A stretch of 64,000 bases of DNA from Chlamydomonas sphaeroides (Eukaryota > Chlorophyta > Chlorophyceae > Chlamydomonadales > Chlamydomonadaceae): the NCBI GenBank assembly GCA_001662425.1, contig BDDC01000115.1, forward strand, positions 43,766 to 107,765. The letters run 5' to 3'. The notes beneath the pieces are model-generated. The model was not told the DNA's origin, ran no database searches, and was given only the letters and a program-made list of their open reading frames with translations. Positions 22,201 through 33,726 of this stretch are shown here, piece after piece (position 1 is the first letter of the stretch; the number at the start of each line of letters is the position of its first letter). A program made the translations under genes and the position numbers.

Positions 22201-22505
22201 CTTGCGCCCCGAAGCGCCCTGAAGCAGCGCCCACGCTGCCTCACAGCACCGCGGCCTCTGCCCTGGCTGGCTGCGCAGCGGAGCGGAGCACCCAAGGACC
22301 AGCGCGCCGAGCAAGAGCCCGCAGGCGCAGGCTGCGACGCCGTGGGCTCCAGCCTGTTCCTGGCCGCGCGTCCCGAGCCTTCGGCCCAGCGAGCCGCCAC
22401 CTCCGCAGCAGCAGGGCTGCCCTGCCGCACACTGCGCGCCTGCCACGGGGCGACGCGGAGCGGCGGCGTGTCGCGTGTGAAGCATTCCGCGCCGCCTGGT
22501 CCGCC
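19231..22505. other. Long intergenic region between kinase and KTI12 (convergent ends)
   Basis: It should hold the 3' UTRs of the kinase (+) and KTI12 (-). I see no exon that closes in phase or matches a family. An interspersed repeat copy lies at 20915-21246. The 21460-22200 stretch has an open + frame but its composition is Ala/Gly/Arg-rich without recognisable motifs, so I leave it unannotated. Confidence 0.5.
20915..21246 (+). repeat. Interspersed repeat family A, copy 1
   Basis: Shares a collinear series of blocks with 51718-52037: CATCCGGA near the start, CGCAGGCGCCCACC, a GGGGCGCGACCCC-like block with TTCACCCGG, then ACAAGCGTACGG and AGCCAGGAGG near the end. Identity is patchy, so it is an old dispersed element of about 330 bp. 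No terminal repeats or coding content are seen. Confidence 0.65.
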
Positions 22506-25500
22506 TCACATGCCGCCGGCCTCGCTGGCCCAGGCCCCGCCCCCGCCGGACGCCGCCGACTCATCGGCCAGAGCGGTGCGCAGGTAGTCCACAAACAGGC
22601 GCTGCGCGGCGGCGGCGTCCTGCGGAGACGTGGGTCACACACAGGGGCATTATGTGGCACGACGGGGACGTCGCAGCTTGCAGCACGGGCCTGCCAGCCA
22701 GGCTTTGGCATCGGGGTAGCGAAAGGACAGTGCGCGCCGCAGCAAGGCCCACCAGGGCCCCGGCCCATTGCCCCAGCTCACGGCTGCCGCTCCGCAAGCT
22801 GCTACCCACCTGCAGCCGCGCAAAGGTGACCTTGGTGGCCAGCTTGAGGAAGGAGCGCTTGTGGCGCCGCAGCTCCGCCAGCCCCACCGCCCGCCGAAGC
22901 TCCAGCTCCAGCGGCTGACCGCCGCCGCCGCCGCCGGGCGGCGTGAAGCGCACGCGCTCGGCGGCGCCGCCCGCGGCCGCGGCCTGGGCCTCCACGATGG
23001 CGTTTACGACGTCCTGCCGGAGTGGGTTGGGGCAGGAGGAGAGGATCGCAGGACGCGGGTGCGGTTGTCGGTAGTGCACAAACTGGGCCGGCGGGGGCAG
23101 CAGCCGGCGCAGCGCAGACCAGCGGCCGGCCGTGTAGGCTGGGCTCGCGCGAGACGCGAGGCGTGCCGCCGCCCCGAAGGCTTCCAAGGCTTCTACACGG
23201 ACAGGCCCCCCGCACCTGCGCCGCTGCGTCGATCTCGTTGAGCGTGTTGGTGGCGAGCAGCGCGGGGTTGGCGGTGGCCAGGTTGGGCTGCAGGTCGCGC
23301 GCCACCTGGGGCAGGGACGTTGGGGCCGTGGCGGCACGGCCTGGGGTGCCCGGGCGAAGCGGCGCCTCTCTTTTTCATTGCTAGCTACTGATACAGCCAG
23401 ACAGCGCCAGCGCCCTGCGGCTCAGCGCAGCGCGGCTGCCGGTGGTGCCGTGCGGCGCTAGCGTTCCGCATTCGCGCGCCCCCGGCCCCGCCTCGCCGGC
23501 GCTCTGGCCCCACCTTGGCCTGCCCCGCAGCCGCGCCGCTGTCGGTCATGGCCGCCACCACCGCCGCCAGCACCTGCCCCTCCGGCTCGCCGCCCTCGCC
23601 GACGGCGCTGCGGCCCGTGCCGTCTGCGGGCAGCGCAGCAGCGGCCACGCAGCCATCGGGCGGGTCGCGGCGTGTCCCGGAAAGCCGCGTGAGCCACGTT
23701 GGCACAGACAGGCACCAGAACAGACACCACGGCGCCGAGGCAGGGCAGCGGGCACAGCAGCCAAATGTCCTCCCCAGAGGATGTCAGCTGCCCGCTCACC
23801 TGTCGGCGGACCCTCGCCCCGTGCCACCCCGCCGGCGCCCTGTCCCCAGCCGCATCCCGCCCACGCGGCTCCCCAGCCCGGACGCACCCGCGGGGCTCAG
23901 CGTGAACAGCGGCGAGTCCCAGCGGTTGCGCGTGTCGGGCCGCTCAAAGCGGCTGGCCAGGTCGTCAAAGCTGCGCGGGGTTGGGGCCGAGCAGGCCGCG
24001 GGCTGATGACGGGAGCAACGGGGTGTGCACACCGACACCGGCACCGACACCGACGCCGACACCAACACAGACACAGACATCGCGACGACAACCGGCGCCT
24101 TCCCGTGCGACACCACACCACACAACACCAGCCCGGCGGTAGCCTTCTTCCAGCCGCTCCGCGCCCCCGAAGCGCGGCCAACCAGGTCCTGGTCAACCCT
24201 CATGCCCCCTCCCTGCCGCCGCCGCACCGCCCCGCACTCACACGTCCTGCCGGTAGCGCTCGGCCTCGGGGCGCGCCTGGTTCCACTCGCTGCAGGTGGC
24301 CACCCCCGTGTCCACATGGACCTGCGGGGCGAGGCGATGGGCGCAGACGCGCCGGACGGGGAACGGTGAGTACGCGAACCCAAGCCTCCCAGAACACAAC
24401 GGACCCCATACGCCGTCGTCGAAGGCAGGGCCTGGGCAGCACTGCCAGGGGGCCTGAAAAGCCACACAAGGGCGTAGCCACACCAAGGCGCGCAGCCGCC
24501 AGTCGGGCCGTGACAGTACGTCGAGGTCCAGGGGCATGCCAGCCCCGACGGCCGCCACGAGGAGCCGCGGTGTTATACACTGCGCGAGCGGGGCCTGGGG
24601 CGCATCCAGGCCGAGGGGACGCGCTGCCGCCGCACCGCCCTCCTGCAGCCGTGACATGCACGCAGCCCCAACCCCCCTGTGGCCCCGTCACTCGCGTCCC
24701 GGGCCAGGCCCTGCCCCCACCCCCATCCATACGCCAGGCAGTAGGTCGCACCATGCAGTAGCGGGTGCCGGCCGCCCTGGCCACACACCACAGCTCATAG
24801 CGGTAGCCCTGCGGGGGCCAGCGGGCACGGAACAGCACACGAGCAGCCTTGGCGCGACGGGCGGAGCGCTGGGCCCATGTGACCCACGCCGTAGCGCCGC
24901 AGCGCTGGTTATGCCGCCAGCGAGCTGCTGGCAGGACACGGCGCCGCGGTGCTGAGAGCCCCGCCGCTAAATAGCCTGGCACCATGGCTGCTGCCCCAAG
25001 CGCCAGCTCGCCGGATACAGGACGCGTACCGGGCGGCGGAGAGGTGCTACCAGGCTGTCGGCCGGCCGCGCCTTTGGCTCCTGCCCCTTGCCCCCTTGCG
25101 GTTGCCTGGCCCGCACGCTCGGCCCGCAGGCCTGCACCCTGGCACAGCAGCCCGGCCCCTCCGTTGGCCTGCTGCTGCGTTACCTTGATGTTGTTGATGG
25201 AGTCTAGGATGGTGACGCTCTTGCGGCCCACCAGCCGCTCCACCTGGGCAGCAGGGCGAGGAGCGGCGCCGCCGCAGGGGACGAGGGCCGCCGTCAGGCA
25301 ACGGGCAAGGCAAGGCTCGGGGGCGGCCCTCTGACGCCCGCCACACGGGCGGAGCGCGTTTGCGCGACGGCTTGCAACCTCGGCACAGTCGCGGCCTGCC
25401 GGCTGCGGCAGCGCTGGCGGCTGCAGGCGCTGCAGCTGGCCACCTGGCCCGCCGCCAGAAGCGCCCGGCCGGTGGTGGACGGACCCGCATCCCGGCCTCC

Positions 25501-26393
25501 ACGGCGGCCGGCTGCAAGCTAGCTGCGGCCGCAGCTGCTTCCAGCCCGTCGCTCCGGCCGGCAGCGCCATGACGCGCATCGCCGCCGTGGCGGCCAGGGC
25601 GCCGACGACGCCCCGGCGCCGGCTTTACCCATGGCGTCCACTTGGGCCCTGGGCCGCAGGAACCACCCAGGGCCGCAACCTCCGCACCATGCCCGCCACA
25701 GCTGAACAGCCGCGTGTCTCGCACGGTGCTGTCCATGCTGCCTTCGCCGCCCGACCGCCAGCTGGGGCTGCGCCATGCACCCAGACGCGGCCGGGCGCGC
25801 GCCCGCTGCCCGGATGGCCCCGAGGCGGGCAACCGCGCCCCGGCCGCTCGCGACGGCGCCACCGTGCGGGGCCATCCGCACCGCACCGCTCTCCCTGTGC
25901 TGCGGCGCACCTGCGACTTGAGCTTTCCCCGCGTGTTCTTCTCGCTCACAACGCCTGTCGGGACGGCGCACGCAGCACAGGGAGAGCTGACGGCCGGCTT
26001 CCGCACCATTATCAACGCACTTGTGCCGCGCGCCTGAGCAGGCCCCGTGCCGTGGTTTCCAGAGTCTCATGCTGTCAGCTCTGTGACATGCCGACCCCAG
26101 CACATGCCGCCTTGCCGGGAGCTGGGCGTGGCGCCGAGGCGTGTCCGCAAGGCGGAACCCACACGCGCCGTCCCACTTGCACATCCCCGCCCGCCTTCCC
26201 CTGCCCCCTGGTTCGCAGCAAAGGCTGGATCCTTGCCTGTGTAGGCTGCGTTGCGCTCTAAGTGCAGGGACGGCTCATCGACCAGCTGCACCGCCATGCC
26301 CGCTTCTGTGAAGAGCTGCGCCAGTTTCGCGGCGATGATGCTTTTGCCGCTGCAAGGCTGGCCACATATGACGACGAGGGGCATCCTGGGCAA
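22506..26393 (-). CDS. KTI12: KTI12-like Elongator-associated P-loop protein
   Basis: Minus-strand exons in coding order: 26393-26237, 25954-25911, 25243-25184, 24808-24752, 24321-24242, 23970-23888, 23623-23514, 23305-23216, 23013-22810, 22619-22506. Phases close to give 332 aa, close to yeast (about 313) and human (about 354) KTI12. Motifs: P-loop GQPCSGKS (11-18), EKNTRGKLKSQ, the switch-like TILDSINNIKGYRYELWC, CSEWN, and FERPDTRNRWDSPLF. The C-terminal part has LATANPALLATNTLNEID. Known: KTI12 is a PSTK-related ATPase that binds Elongator and tRNA and is needed for wobble-uridine (mcm5/ncm5) modification. The first intron (26236-25955) has a GC donor. The family's usual NYIKGYRYE reads NNIKGYRYE here. 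Confidence 0.9.
24027..24079. repeat. CACCGA-type minisatellite in a KTI12 intron
   Basis: Tandem hexamers of the CACCGA/CACAGA type lie within the intron between coding positions 24242 and 23970. Confidence 0.75.
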
Positions 26394-27021
26394 CGAGTTA
26401 AAGAGTTACATAGCCGCTAGAAGCCTTTTTCAGGTTGCGCGGTGGCGTGTTGGTGCATGGACAGCGCACACAGTGCATGAAAATAGCGTACAAATTAATA
26501 GGAAAGACATCGGCTTGTGTGTGGCATCCCATTGGGCAGCCGCGGTTGGGAACGGCAGACACATTTTGCTTCAGCGACCACCAGTGCTGAATCACGCGAC
26601 GTACGCAACAAACATCGCAGTGTCGCTGTGTCGCACCCACTCAGACTTTCGCGATCTCCCAACGAGCGTCCGCCCTTGGGCGCGTAGCTCCCTATACCTC
26701 TCATAGAGTGCCTGTACCAGGTGTGGAGCTTTTGGCAGCAGCCGAGCCTTGGGCTCGACGGGACAGCGTGTGGCTCGGCGGAAGCCCCTTGAAGCCGCAC
26801 TCCATTTGCTTTTGGTCAGCTACGACTTTCAGTCGCGGAAACGCCAGCGCAAGGTGCTCGGGCTGGGCGGCGTTGCTTCGGAGCGCGCCAAGTCGCTCAT
26901 CCGCTACCAGGTTGACTCTGTCGCTTTAGCGACCCAGCTGAAGCGACGCCCCTTACTGCTTGCGCAGTACGCTTCCTGAGGGTCTGGCGTCCAGCGGGCT
27001 CCGTCGTGCGCACGATGGCCT
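26394..27021. promoter_or_regulatory. Bidirectional promoter region between KTI12 and the bromodomain gene
   Basis: The 628 bases separate the divergent start codons of KTI12 (26393, minus) and the bromodomain gene (27022, plus), so both promoters and 5' UTRs must lie here. G+C is lower than in the coding flanks. No clear TATA box or named motif could be fixed. A short + frame (about 26749-26979) is open but does not join the downstream gene. Confidence 0.5.
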
Positions 27022-30000
27022 ATGATGGTCTCGCCGGCGCGCAGCCCGTCACGAGCTTCACAGCAGCGTGAACAGACAGCTTTCCATAAACAGCTCAAGC
27101 TGCCGCCACCGGGTGGCGCGGGCCGCGCGCCTGGCGCGACCGGCACTGCGCCAAACAAGGGGCTGAGCTCAGCCATGCAGCAGCGACATGGAGCTGCTGA
27201 TGGGGGGCCTGCGTTGCCGGACCCTTCTCGGCAGCCCACCGAGTTTCTGCTGGCGTTCCTCCAGCGCATCGCATCCACCGACAAGGAGGGCTTCTTCCAG
27301 CGGCCCGTTCGCGAAGTGGAGGCGCCCAACTACTACAGCATCATCAAACAGCCAATGTGCTTCGCTGACATGCGCGAGAAGATCAACGCTGGCGCATACC
27401 AGACGTGGAGGCAGCTGCGCGACGACTTGTCGCTCATCCACGAGAACGCGCGCCGTTTCAACAGCAACAAGACGCTCGTGCACAAGGCAGCGCTGAACCT
27501 GCAGAAGAACTGCACGAAGATATGCGCCGCGCACGAGCTCGAGGTCCGGAAGGCGCTGGCGGTACTGCACCCCCTCGGCGCGCAGCCGCCCACGCCTGGG
27601 CCTGGCGCAGGCCCCGACGGCCGCACCTTGTCACAGCTACTGCCGACCGGCCCCGAGCAAAACGGCTTTGCCGCCGGCTCAGGGCCGCCCTCGCCGACTG
27701 GCATCAGCCACGGAGTGAAGTCGGAGCTGCCGGGGCTGGGGCTGGGCCTGTGGCAGGGCACCCCCATGCTCCTGCCGCCCTTCCCACGCGACCCACTGGT
27801 CGGCTACATCTCGGACGACGAGGACCCCGCGCTGCTGGTGGCAGGCACTGAGACCGCCGCAGCCGCGGTCGCCGCAGCCGCCGCCACCAGCTTGCCCGGC
27901 TTGGGCCTCACCCGCGCGCTGCCGCTCGAGCAGCTCATGGCCCAGATGCGCACGGCAGCTGTACGGGTGCCGTACACGCACGCGCACCGCCCACCGCCTG
28001 ATCCGCAGCCGCCCGCGCAGCCGATCACCGCCGAGGCGCCGGCGCCGGCGCTGCGCACCGGCCTCAGCGCGGATTGGAAGCAGGCGAGGCGGCCCGTGGA
28101 GCTGCAGGCCCGGTGGCTCGAGCTGCGCATGGCGGAGCTGCGGGGCCAGCAGGACCGGCTGCGCAGCCAGATCGCCTGGCTGCAGCAGCGCGCAGAGGCG
28201 GGGCCGGCCGTGGCAGCAGCGCTGGGGTCCTGCTCGCGCGTCGTGGCCAACACCGCAGGCAGGGCCGGCGCGCCGTGCGCCGTCGAGCGCGAGGCGCTTC
28301 TGATTGCGGCCCGCGGCTACGCTCAGTGCGGCCGCGTGTCCGCCTCGCCCTACTTCCGAATGCGCGGCAGCGCCGCCGGCTCTTCCGCCGAGCAGCCCGG
28401 TGACGCGCCGGACGCGCACGACGCGCAGCCCCGGCCGCCGCACTCGCCGCAGGGGCAGCAGCAGGCGGGGCCGGGGCGGCCCGCGGTCAGCCTGCCCGGC
28501 AGCGCGCCGCCGCAGCCCGCTCCCATCCTGCCGCCGGAGCAGCAGCCCCCGGAGGACGAGGCCCAGTCCGACAAGATGCTGCCAGCCGCCATCTTCACCT
28601 CGCTGGACCTCCTGGAGCAGCGCCTGGGCGCCGCGCGCGCCCGGCTGCAGGACACGTTCAAGTTTGACCCGTCGCGCCTCGCCCTCGGTCGCGCCGGCCT
28701 GCGCGCCGCGTCGGCTGGCGGCGGCGGTGGGCTGTCGGCCTCCGCTGCCGTTAAGCGCCAGTCGTCCAGCATCGGCGGGCGCCGCATGGGCAGCCTGACG
28801 GTGCTGACACGGTTCGACTCGATGGGGCCGCCGGGCGGCAAGGGCGTCCTGGTGGGTGGGCCCGGCAGCGCGCGAGACAGCGGCGGCGGCAAGCGCAAGC
28901 GCAGCGAGGCCGAGATTCTGGCGGGCGATTGGGGCAGCATGGCGACGCCGATGGCGAGGACGAGCATGGACCGGGCGGTGGTGAGTGAAGGCGCGGGAGG
29001 GAGGGTTGGGCAGGAAGGGCGTGAGTCGCAGCGTGAAGGCAGGGGTGGGAGGGCGGCATGAGGACGGTGGGAGGCGCAGGGCCATGAAGCGAGTGGCGTT
29101 GCAGCGCGTGGGCGGGCCATGCGGCACGTCGTGGACGTCAGCCGTGCCGCTGAGTAGAGCAGCATACGCAAGCCGCTGCGCGCATGTGAGTGCCGCCTGA
29201 CCCGTGCCGTTCTCCCTCGACAGTCTGTTGGCGCCATTGTTATCCCGCCTGTGCGGGAGCTGCCGCCCGACGAGGCGCGGGCCCGGCTGGCGGCCGCTAC
29301 CACCTGGAGCCAGCAGTACCACACCGTCGGTGAGTGGGGGCGGCGGGGGCGGGGTGCGGGGCAGCGCGGTAGAGGGTAGCAGGGGCGGGAAGGGAAAGGG
29401 CAGCGGCGGGAAGGCCTGGCAGATGGCAGCATGGAAGAGCTGGGCGGGCCGGGTGGGTGCGCGGGCGAGGGCGAGGACAGGCAAAGGAGGAAGCGCAGGA
29501 GGAGCGCATGGGGTGGTATCGGAGTTGTGCCGGGTTCGTGCCCGGGTGTGCGCGGCGGCTGTGGCATGTGCGGCTGTGTGCCTGCACCGGGCAGGGGTTA
29601 ACGCAGCAGCGCGGCCAGGGCAGCAGCCGCGACACAGCCGAGCACAGCCGCATGCGTGCACGTCACGCCCCTGCCCTCCCGCCCACACATCCTCTACTCC
29701 TTCAGGCCCCTCGGCGCTCGACACAGTCCCGCTGGAGGTGCAGGCGGTGTTCCCCCGGCGGCGCCGGCGGCGGCGCGGCCCCGTCGACATGTTTGGCGAC
29801 CCCGCCAGCACCGACGTGGACATGGCCGACGACGAGGCCTGCGGCGGCAGCGACAGCGCTGCCGCCGGCGACGATGAGGGGCCATACGGCTATGGCGGCA
29901 GCAGCAGCAGCAGCGAGGACACGAGCGACGAGATGTATGCGGCGAGGCACCGCATCATGGAGGACGAGGAGCGCAGGCGGTACGCGGCGGTGGTCGCAGG

Positions 30001-30287
30001 TGCGGCGGGTGACGAAGGGATTGGGTTGGAGGTGCCGGGCGGCTGGCGGGCGTGTGGGGCCAGCAGGCGGGAGAGGGCGGGAGGGCTTCACAGGCGGCGC
30101 CGGTGGCACGCTGACCAGGACCCTTCCCTGCCGCTCACCCGCTGCGCCTGCTACAGAGGGTCAGCGGCGGCGCAACAAAGGCGCGGGCAGTAGCGGCGTG
30201 CCCGGCGGCGGCTCGGAGCGCGAGCGCGGCGGCAGCGGCAGCCAGGCCGCGCAGGACCGAGCCAAGTATGGCAACAAGACACCACGT

Positions 30288-30318
<31 letters not shown>

Positions 30319-32723
30319 GCGGCGGCGGCGGCGGCAGCGGCAGCGGCAGCGGGTTCAAAGGGAAAGGCGAGCTGCTGGCCATGCCGCCGGAGGCCATGCT
30401 CCTGACATCGCCGGACCTGTCCGGGTACGACCCGCAGCTGTTGTACCAGCCGTACCAGCCGCCGATGGTGGGCGGGGCGGCTGCGATGACGCCGCTCTCG
30501 CCCACCGCGTCACCGGCGACGGCGCTGGGGAATAGCGCGCTGCGGCCGCTGCCGCCGCCTGCTGCGGGGTCGACGGCGCTGACGCCGACGGCGCAGCCCG
30601 TAATGACTGTGCAGCAGACGACGGCGCAGCGGACCACGGGGCCGCCTTCAATGCTGCACATCACCCCGGCAGGCGCCGCAGGGCCGCAGACTGCTCGGCA
30701 GCACGCGGCGGTGGTAGCCAGTGTGGCCGCCAGCACGGCGGCGCCGCCGGTGGTCAGTGCCGCCGCAGTCGCAGCTGTCCCGCTGATGTCGCAGCCGCCG
30801 CAGGCGAAGGCAGCGCCCGCCGCGGCGGCGCTACCGCCGGCAGCGGCGCCGCTGCCGGCGCAGCAGCCTGCCGACCTCCCGCCGCCGCAGCAGCCCGCAG
30901 CGCCTCTTGCCCCAGCAGCACCGGCGCCGCCGCCAGCACCAGCGCCGCAGGCGTCAGCACCACAGCAGCAGCAGGCCACTGTCGCTCCAGCGCCGACGCC
31001 GCCGAAGCCCGCTGAGCCGGCAGCAACGCCCCTGCAGCCGGCAGCGGCAGCGGCGCAGCCGCAGCCCACGCAGCCGCAAGCGCAAAAACCACAGCAGCCG
31101 GCAGGGCCCGTATCGATGGCTGTGCCCGCACCGCTCGCCGCCGCGCCGGCAGGACCCGCGCCGGTTGCGGCCAAGGCGCCTGAGCCAGCTACGGCCGCCC
31201 CCGCTGCGCCAGCGCCTGCCGTGGCCCCTTCAGGCGCCGCACCTACGACCGTGACGCCATTGACAACCCCGGCGGCCCCAGCGGCACCGGCCGTGGCCGC
31301 CGCAGCCGTGTTGCCGCCACAGCCCGCTGCCGTCCCCGTCGCGCCGGCAAGCTCCGCAGCGGAGGCCGCACCCGCTGCAGCGGCCCCGGCAGCGGCCCCT
31401 ACAGCTGTGCCAGCTGCGGCTGCGGCACCGGCCGCTGCACCCGCTGTCGCCGCCGCCGCTCCTGCTGCGCCGCCGCCGCCCTCCCCGAGTAAGGTAGTCG
31501 CTGTGCCTGCACCAGGCGGCCCTGCCACCGCGCCGCTCGCAGCTGCGAGCACGGCACCAGTGGCAGCCGCTGCAGAGGCCAAGGCTGCCCCGTCAGCTGG
31601 CCAGAGCCAGCAGCAACAACACCAGCAAGCGGCGGCGCTGCAGTTCCTCGCGAACATGCCCACCCTAGCCGGCGCCGCCGCCGCGGCCGGCGGCGGCGGC
31701 GGCGGCGGCTCCTCCAACGCCTTCACCGCTGCCGCCAATGCGCTAGTGCTTGCCATCGCTGCTGCCAACGCCGGCAATGGCCCAGGCGCTGGCCCCAACG
31801 CCGGCACGGCGGCGGCGCTGCAGCAGCTGGCGGCGGCGGGCACGCCGGTGGCAGCGCTGATCGCCAACATGCAAGGCGCAGCTGCCGCGGCGGCCACGTC
31901 AGCTGCGTCGAACGGTGGCGCTGCCGCCGCCTCTGGCGGCGGTCTGCCGCCAGGCCAGGGCAAAGTGCCGCCGCCGCCGCTCTTCACCAGCGGCCCGCCT
32001 AGGGCCATGCCTGGCGGCGCCGGTCACGGCGCGCCGGCTGGTCTAGCGGGGCTGGCTGGGGCCATGGGCTCCCTCCAGTCCCCGGCGTTCCAAGGGCTAT
32101 CAGGGCTGCCGGCGGCGCTGGCTGGGCTGGCTAGCGGCGCCACCGGCAACGGCGGCGTGCCGCTGAACCGGCCACCGGGCATGCCGGGGATGCCCAGCCA
32201 CCTGCGGCCGATACCGCTGGCGGCGGCGACGGGGTCGGGGCAAGGGCAGCAGCAGCAGCAGCAGCAGCAGCCTGGGATGCAAGGGCTGGACGGCGGCCGG
32301 GGGGCGCCGGGCGGCGCTGGCGCGGGTCGCGGGGGCCGGCCGCCCACCAGGGCCCAGACGCCTGACGATGACGACGAGGACTGGGAGGAGGACGAGGAGG
32401 ACGACGACGGCATGATCGACGACGAAGACGACGAGGACTACGTCGCGACGCCGGCGCCGAGGGGCCGGCGGGGCCCCGGCCGGCCGAGCAACCGCGGCCG
32501 CGCCCGCGGCGGGCGGTCGGGCGGCGGCGGTGGCGGCGGCGGGCGCGGCGAGGGCGACGCGGCGGCGCGCGTCTCCCGGCAGCGCCAGGGCCGCAACAGC
32601 CAGAACTGGGCGGTGCTGCTGGCGAGTGACAGCGAGGGCTCGGATGAGGACTGGACTGCGTCGCGCTCGCCCAAGCGTTCCCGGGGCGAGGGCCGTGGCC
32701 GAGGCCGCCGCGCCGGCAGCTGA
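27022..32723 (+). CDS. Large bromodomain protein with AT-hook-like C-terminus
   Basis: Exons: 27022-28980, 29224-29329, 29706-29999, 30157-32723. Phases close to give 1,641 aa. The start at 27022 (ATGATG) is the first in frame; an internal ATG at 27175 is possible. Bromodomain about 70-185 has the family spine: FFQRPV, APNYYSIIKQPMCFADMREK and NARRFN, whose final Asn is the acetyl-lysine-binding position. A short coiled coil (about 359-395) follows. Residues about 790-1520 are Ala/Pro/Gln-rich, with a Gly run (30287-30351) and eight Gln (32247-32270). The C-terminus has an Asp/Glu tract, then RRGPGRPSN, an AT-hook core in an Arg/Gly-rich setting. Inferred role: nuclear reader of acetylated histones that also contacts AT-rich DNA. 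Complex membership is unknown. Confidence 0.85.
30287..30351. repeat. GGC/AGC triplet run coding poly-Gly/Ser
   Basis: An uninterrupted triplet run in the last exon of the bromodomain gene encodes about 17 Gly followed by Ser-Gly repeats. Likely length-variable between strains. Confidence 0.9.
32247..32270. repeat. (CAG)8 coding polyglutamine
   Basis: Eight perfect CAG codons in the last exon of the bromodomain gene. Confidence 0.95.
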
Positions 32724-33726
32724 GCCGGCTCGGCGCCGGGCGGGCGGGCGGGTGGGGGAGCGGCTGGCGTGTGGCCCGGCCCTGGCTGCGCCGCGAGGGC
32801 GCATTCCCGGGCTGTGTAGGCTGTGGGTCGCGCGCGCAGGGCGCGTGCGTGTTAGGGCGTTGTTTGGGGCGGGTTGACGGGGCGCCGTGTGGTGCTCGGC
32901 CGTGTACGGCTGCGTTCTTGCGACTGTCTGGTGGGCGGGCGCGGCGCGGCGCCCGCGCTCCCCTGTGACACCGGCTGTGCTGCGCGGAACGGAACGGAAG
33001 ACTTCGGTGCACGCGTGTGGTTGAACCCCTGGGTGGGCGCGTTGGCCGGTGGCCGGCGCATCGCGCGACATTGATGCGGTGCGCCGGCGGTGGGCCCAGT
33101 GGGCACTTGTCCGGTGCCCGGCCGTGACCGGCGCGTGTGATGAGCTTGCTGATTAGCGTGTTGTCGTGGCCTGGATCGGGAGGCGGTGGCTCTAGCGAGG
33201 TGGGGCATGGGATGCATCGTTGGAGCGGCCTCAGTCGGGCCAGTTCCCGGCTTGCTTTGGCTATCCCGCTGCACAGTAGTGGACGAGTCAGCTGGGGAAG
33301 GCGGTGGCGGATCGGGTGGGCATGGCAAGGCTGTAAGCGGTCGCCCTGGCCCGAGGGTGGAGAATTGCACGCCACGCCCAGCGCGAGCGTTACGAACAGG
33401 CGCACGCAGCCTCCTGCTTTCTCGACAGGGCATTGGGCCGCAGCGGTGAAGGAGGCTGGACAGCGGGGTCCAACTTGCTGCCGCCATAGCGTTGGGCACC
33501 GGGAAAAGTCAGGGTTCCACGGTTGGCACGCCAACGTGGGCGAGCGTTGGCCGTGCATTGAGTGCGCTCGGCCATGCTGGGGATGATGAGATATTCTCAT
33601 ACTGCATTCCTACAGTGCGACGCCCGGCACGTCGCTTGTACCGCTCAGTACCCTTCTCGCCGGGACTGGCAACGCATACCACTGCTACGCCCCTGACTGG
33701 GCATTTCTGCACTTCTACCGAGCGCA
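32724..33726. other. Intergenic: bromodomain 3' UTR and FAD2 promoter
   Basis: No coding exon is seen. A UGUAA motif lies at 33332-33336. The last 150 bases before the FAD2 ATG are less GC-rich and are the likely FAD2 promoter and leader. Confidence 0.5.
33332..33336 (+). terminator. Candidate UGUAA poly(A) signal of the bromodomain gene
   Basis: TGTAA lies 609 bases after the TGA at 32723, within the range of algal 3' UTRs, and is the first such motif after the stop. Confidence 0.4.

Noticed and set aside
23442..24761. Plus-strand open frame of 439 codons
   Set aside because: Covers KTI12 exons and introns in antisense; the minus strand gives a clear KTI12 protein.
26749..26979. Short plus-strand frame upstream of the bromodomain gene
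   Set aside because: No donor joins it in phase to 27022 and it lies in the divergent promoter.
27679..29823. Minus-strand open frame of 714 codons
   Set aside because: Overlaps the bromodomain exon and its introns, has no family motif and is explained by high G+C lacking stop codons.
30161..32008. Minus-strand open frame of 615 codons
   Set aside because: It is the complement of the Ala/Pro-rich last exon of the bromodomain gene; GC-rich repeats keep the opposite strand open and the translation is almost only Ala/Gly.
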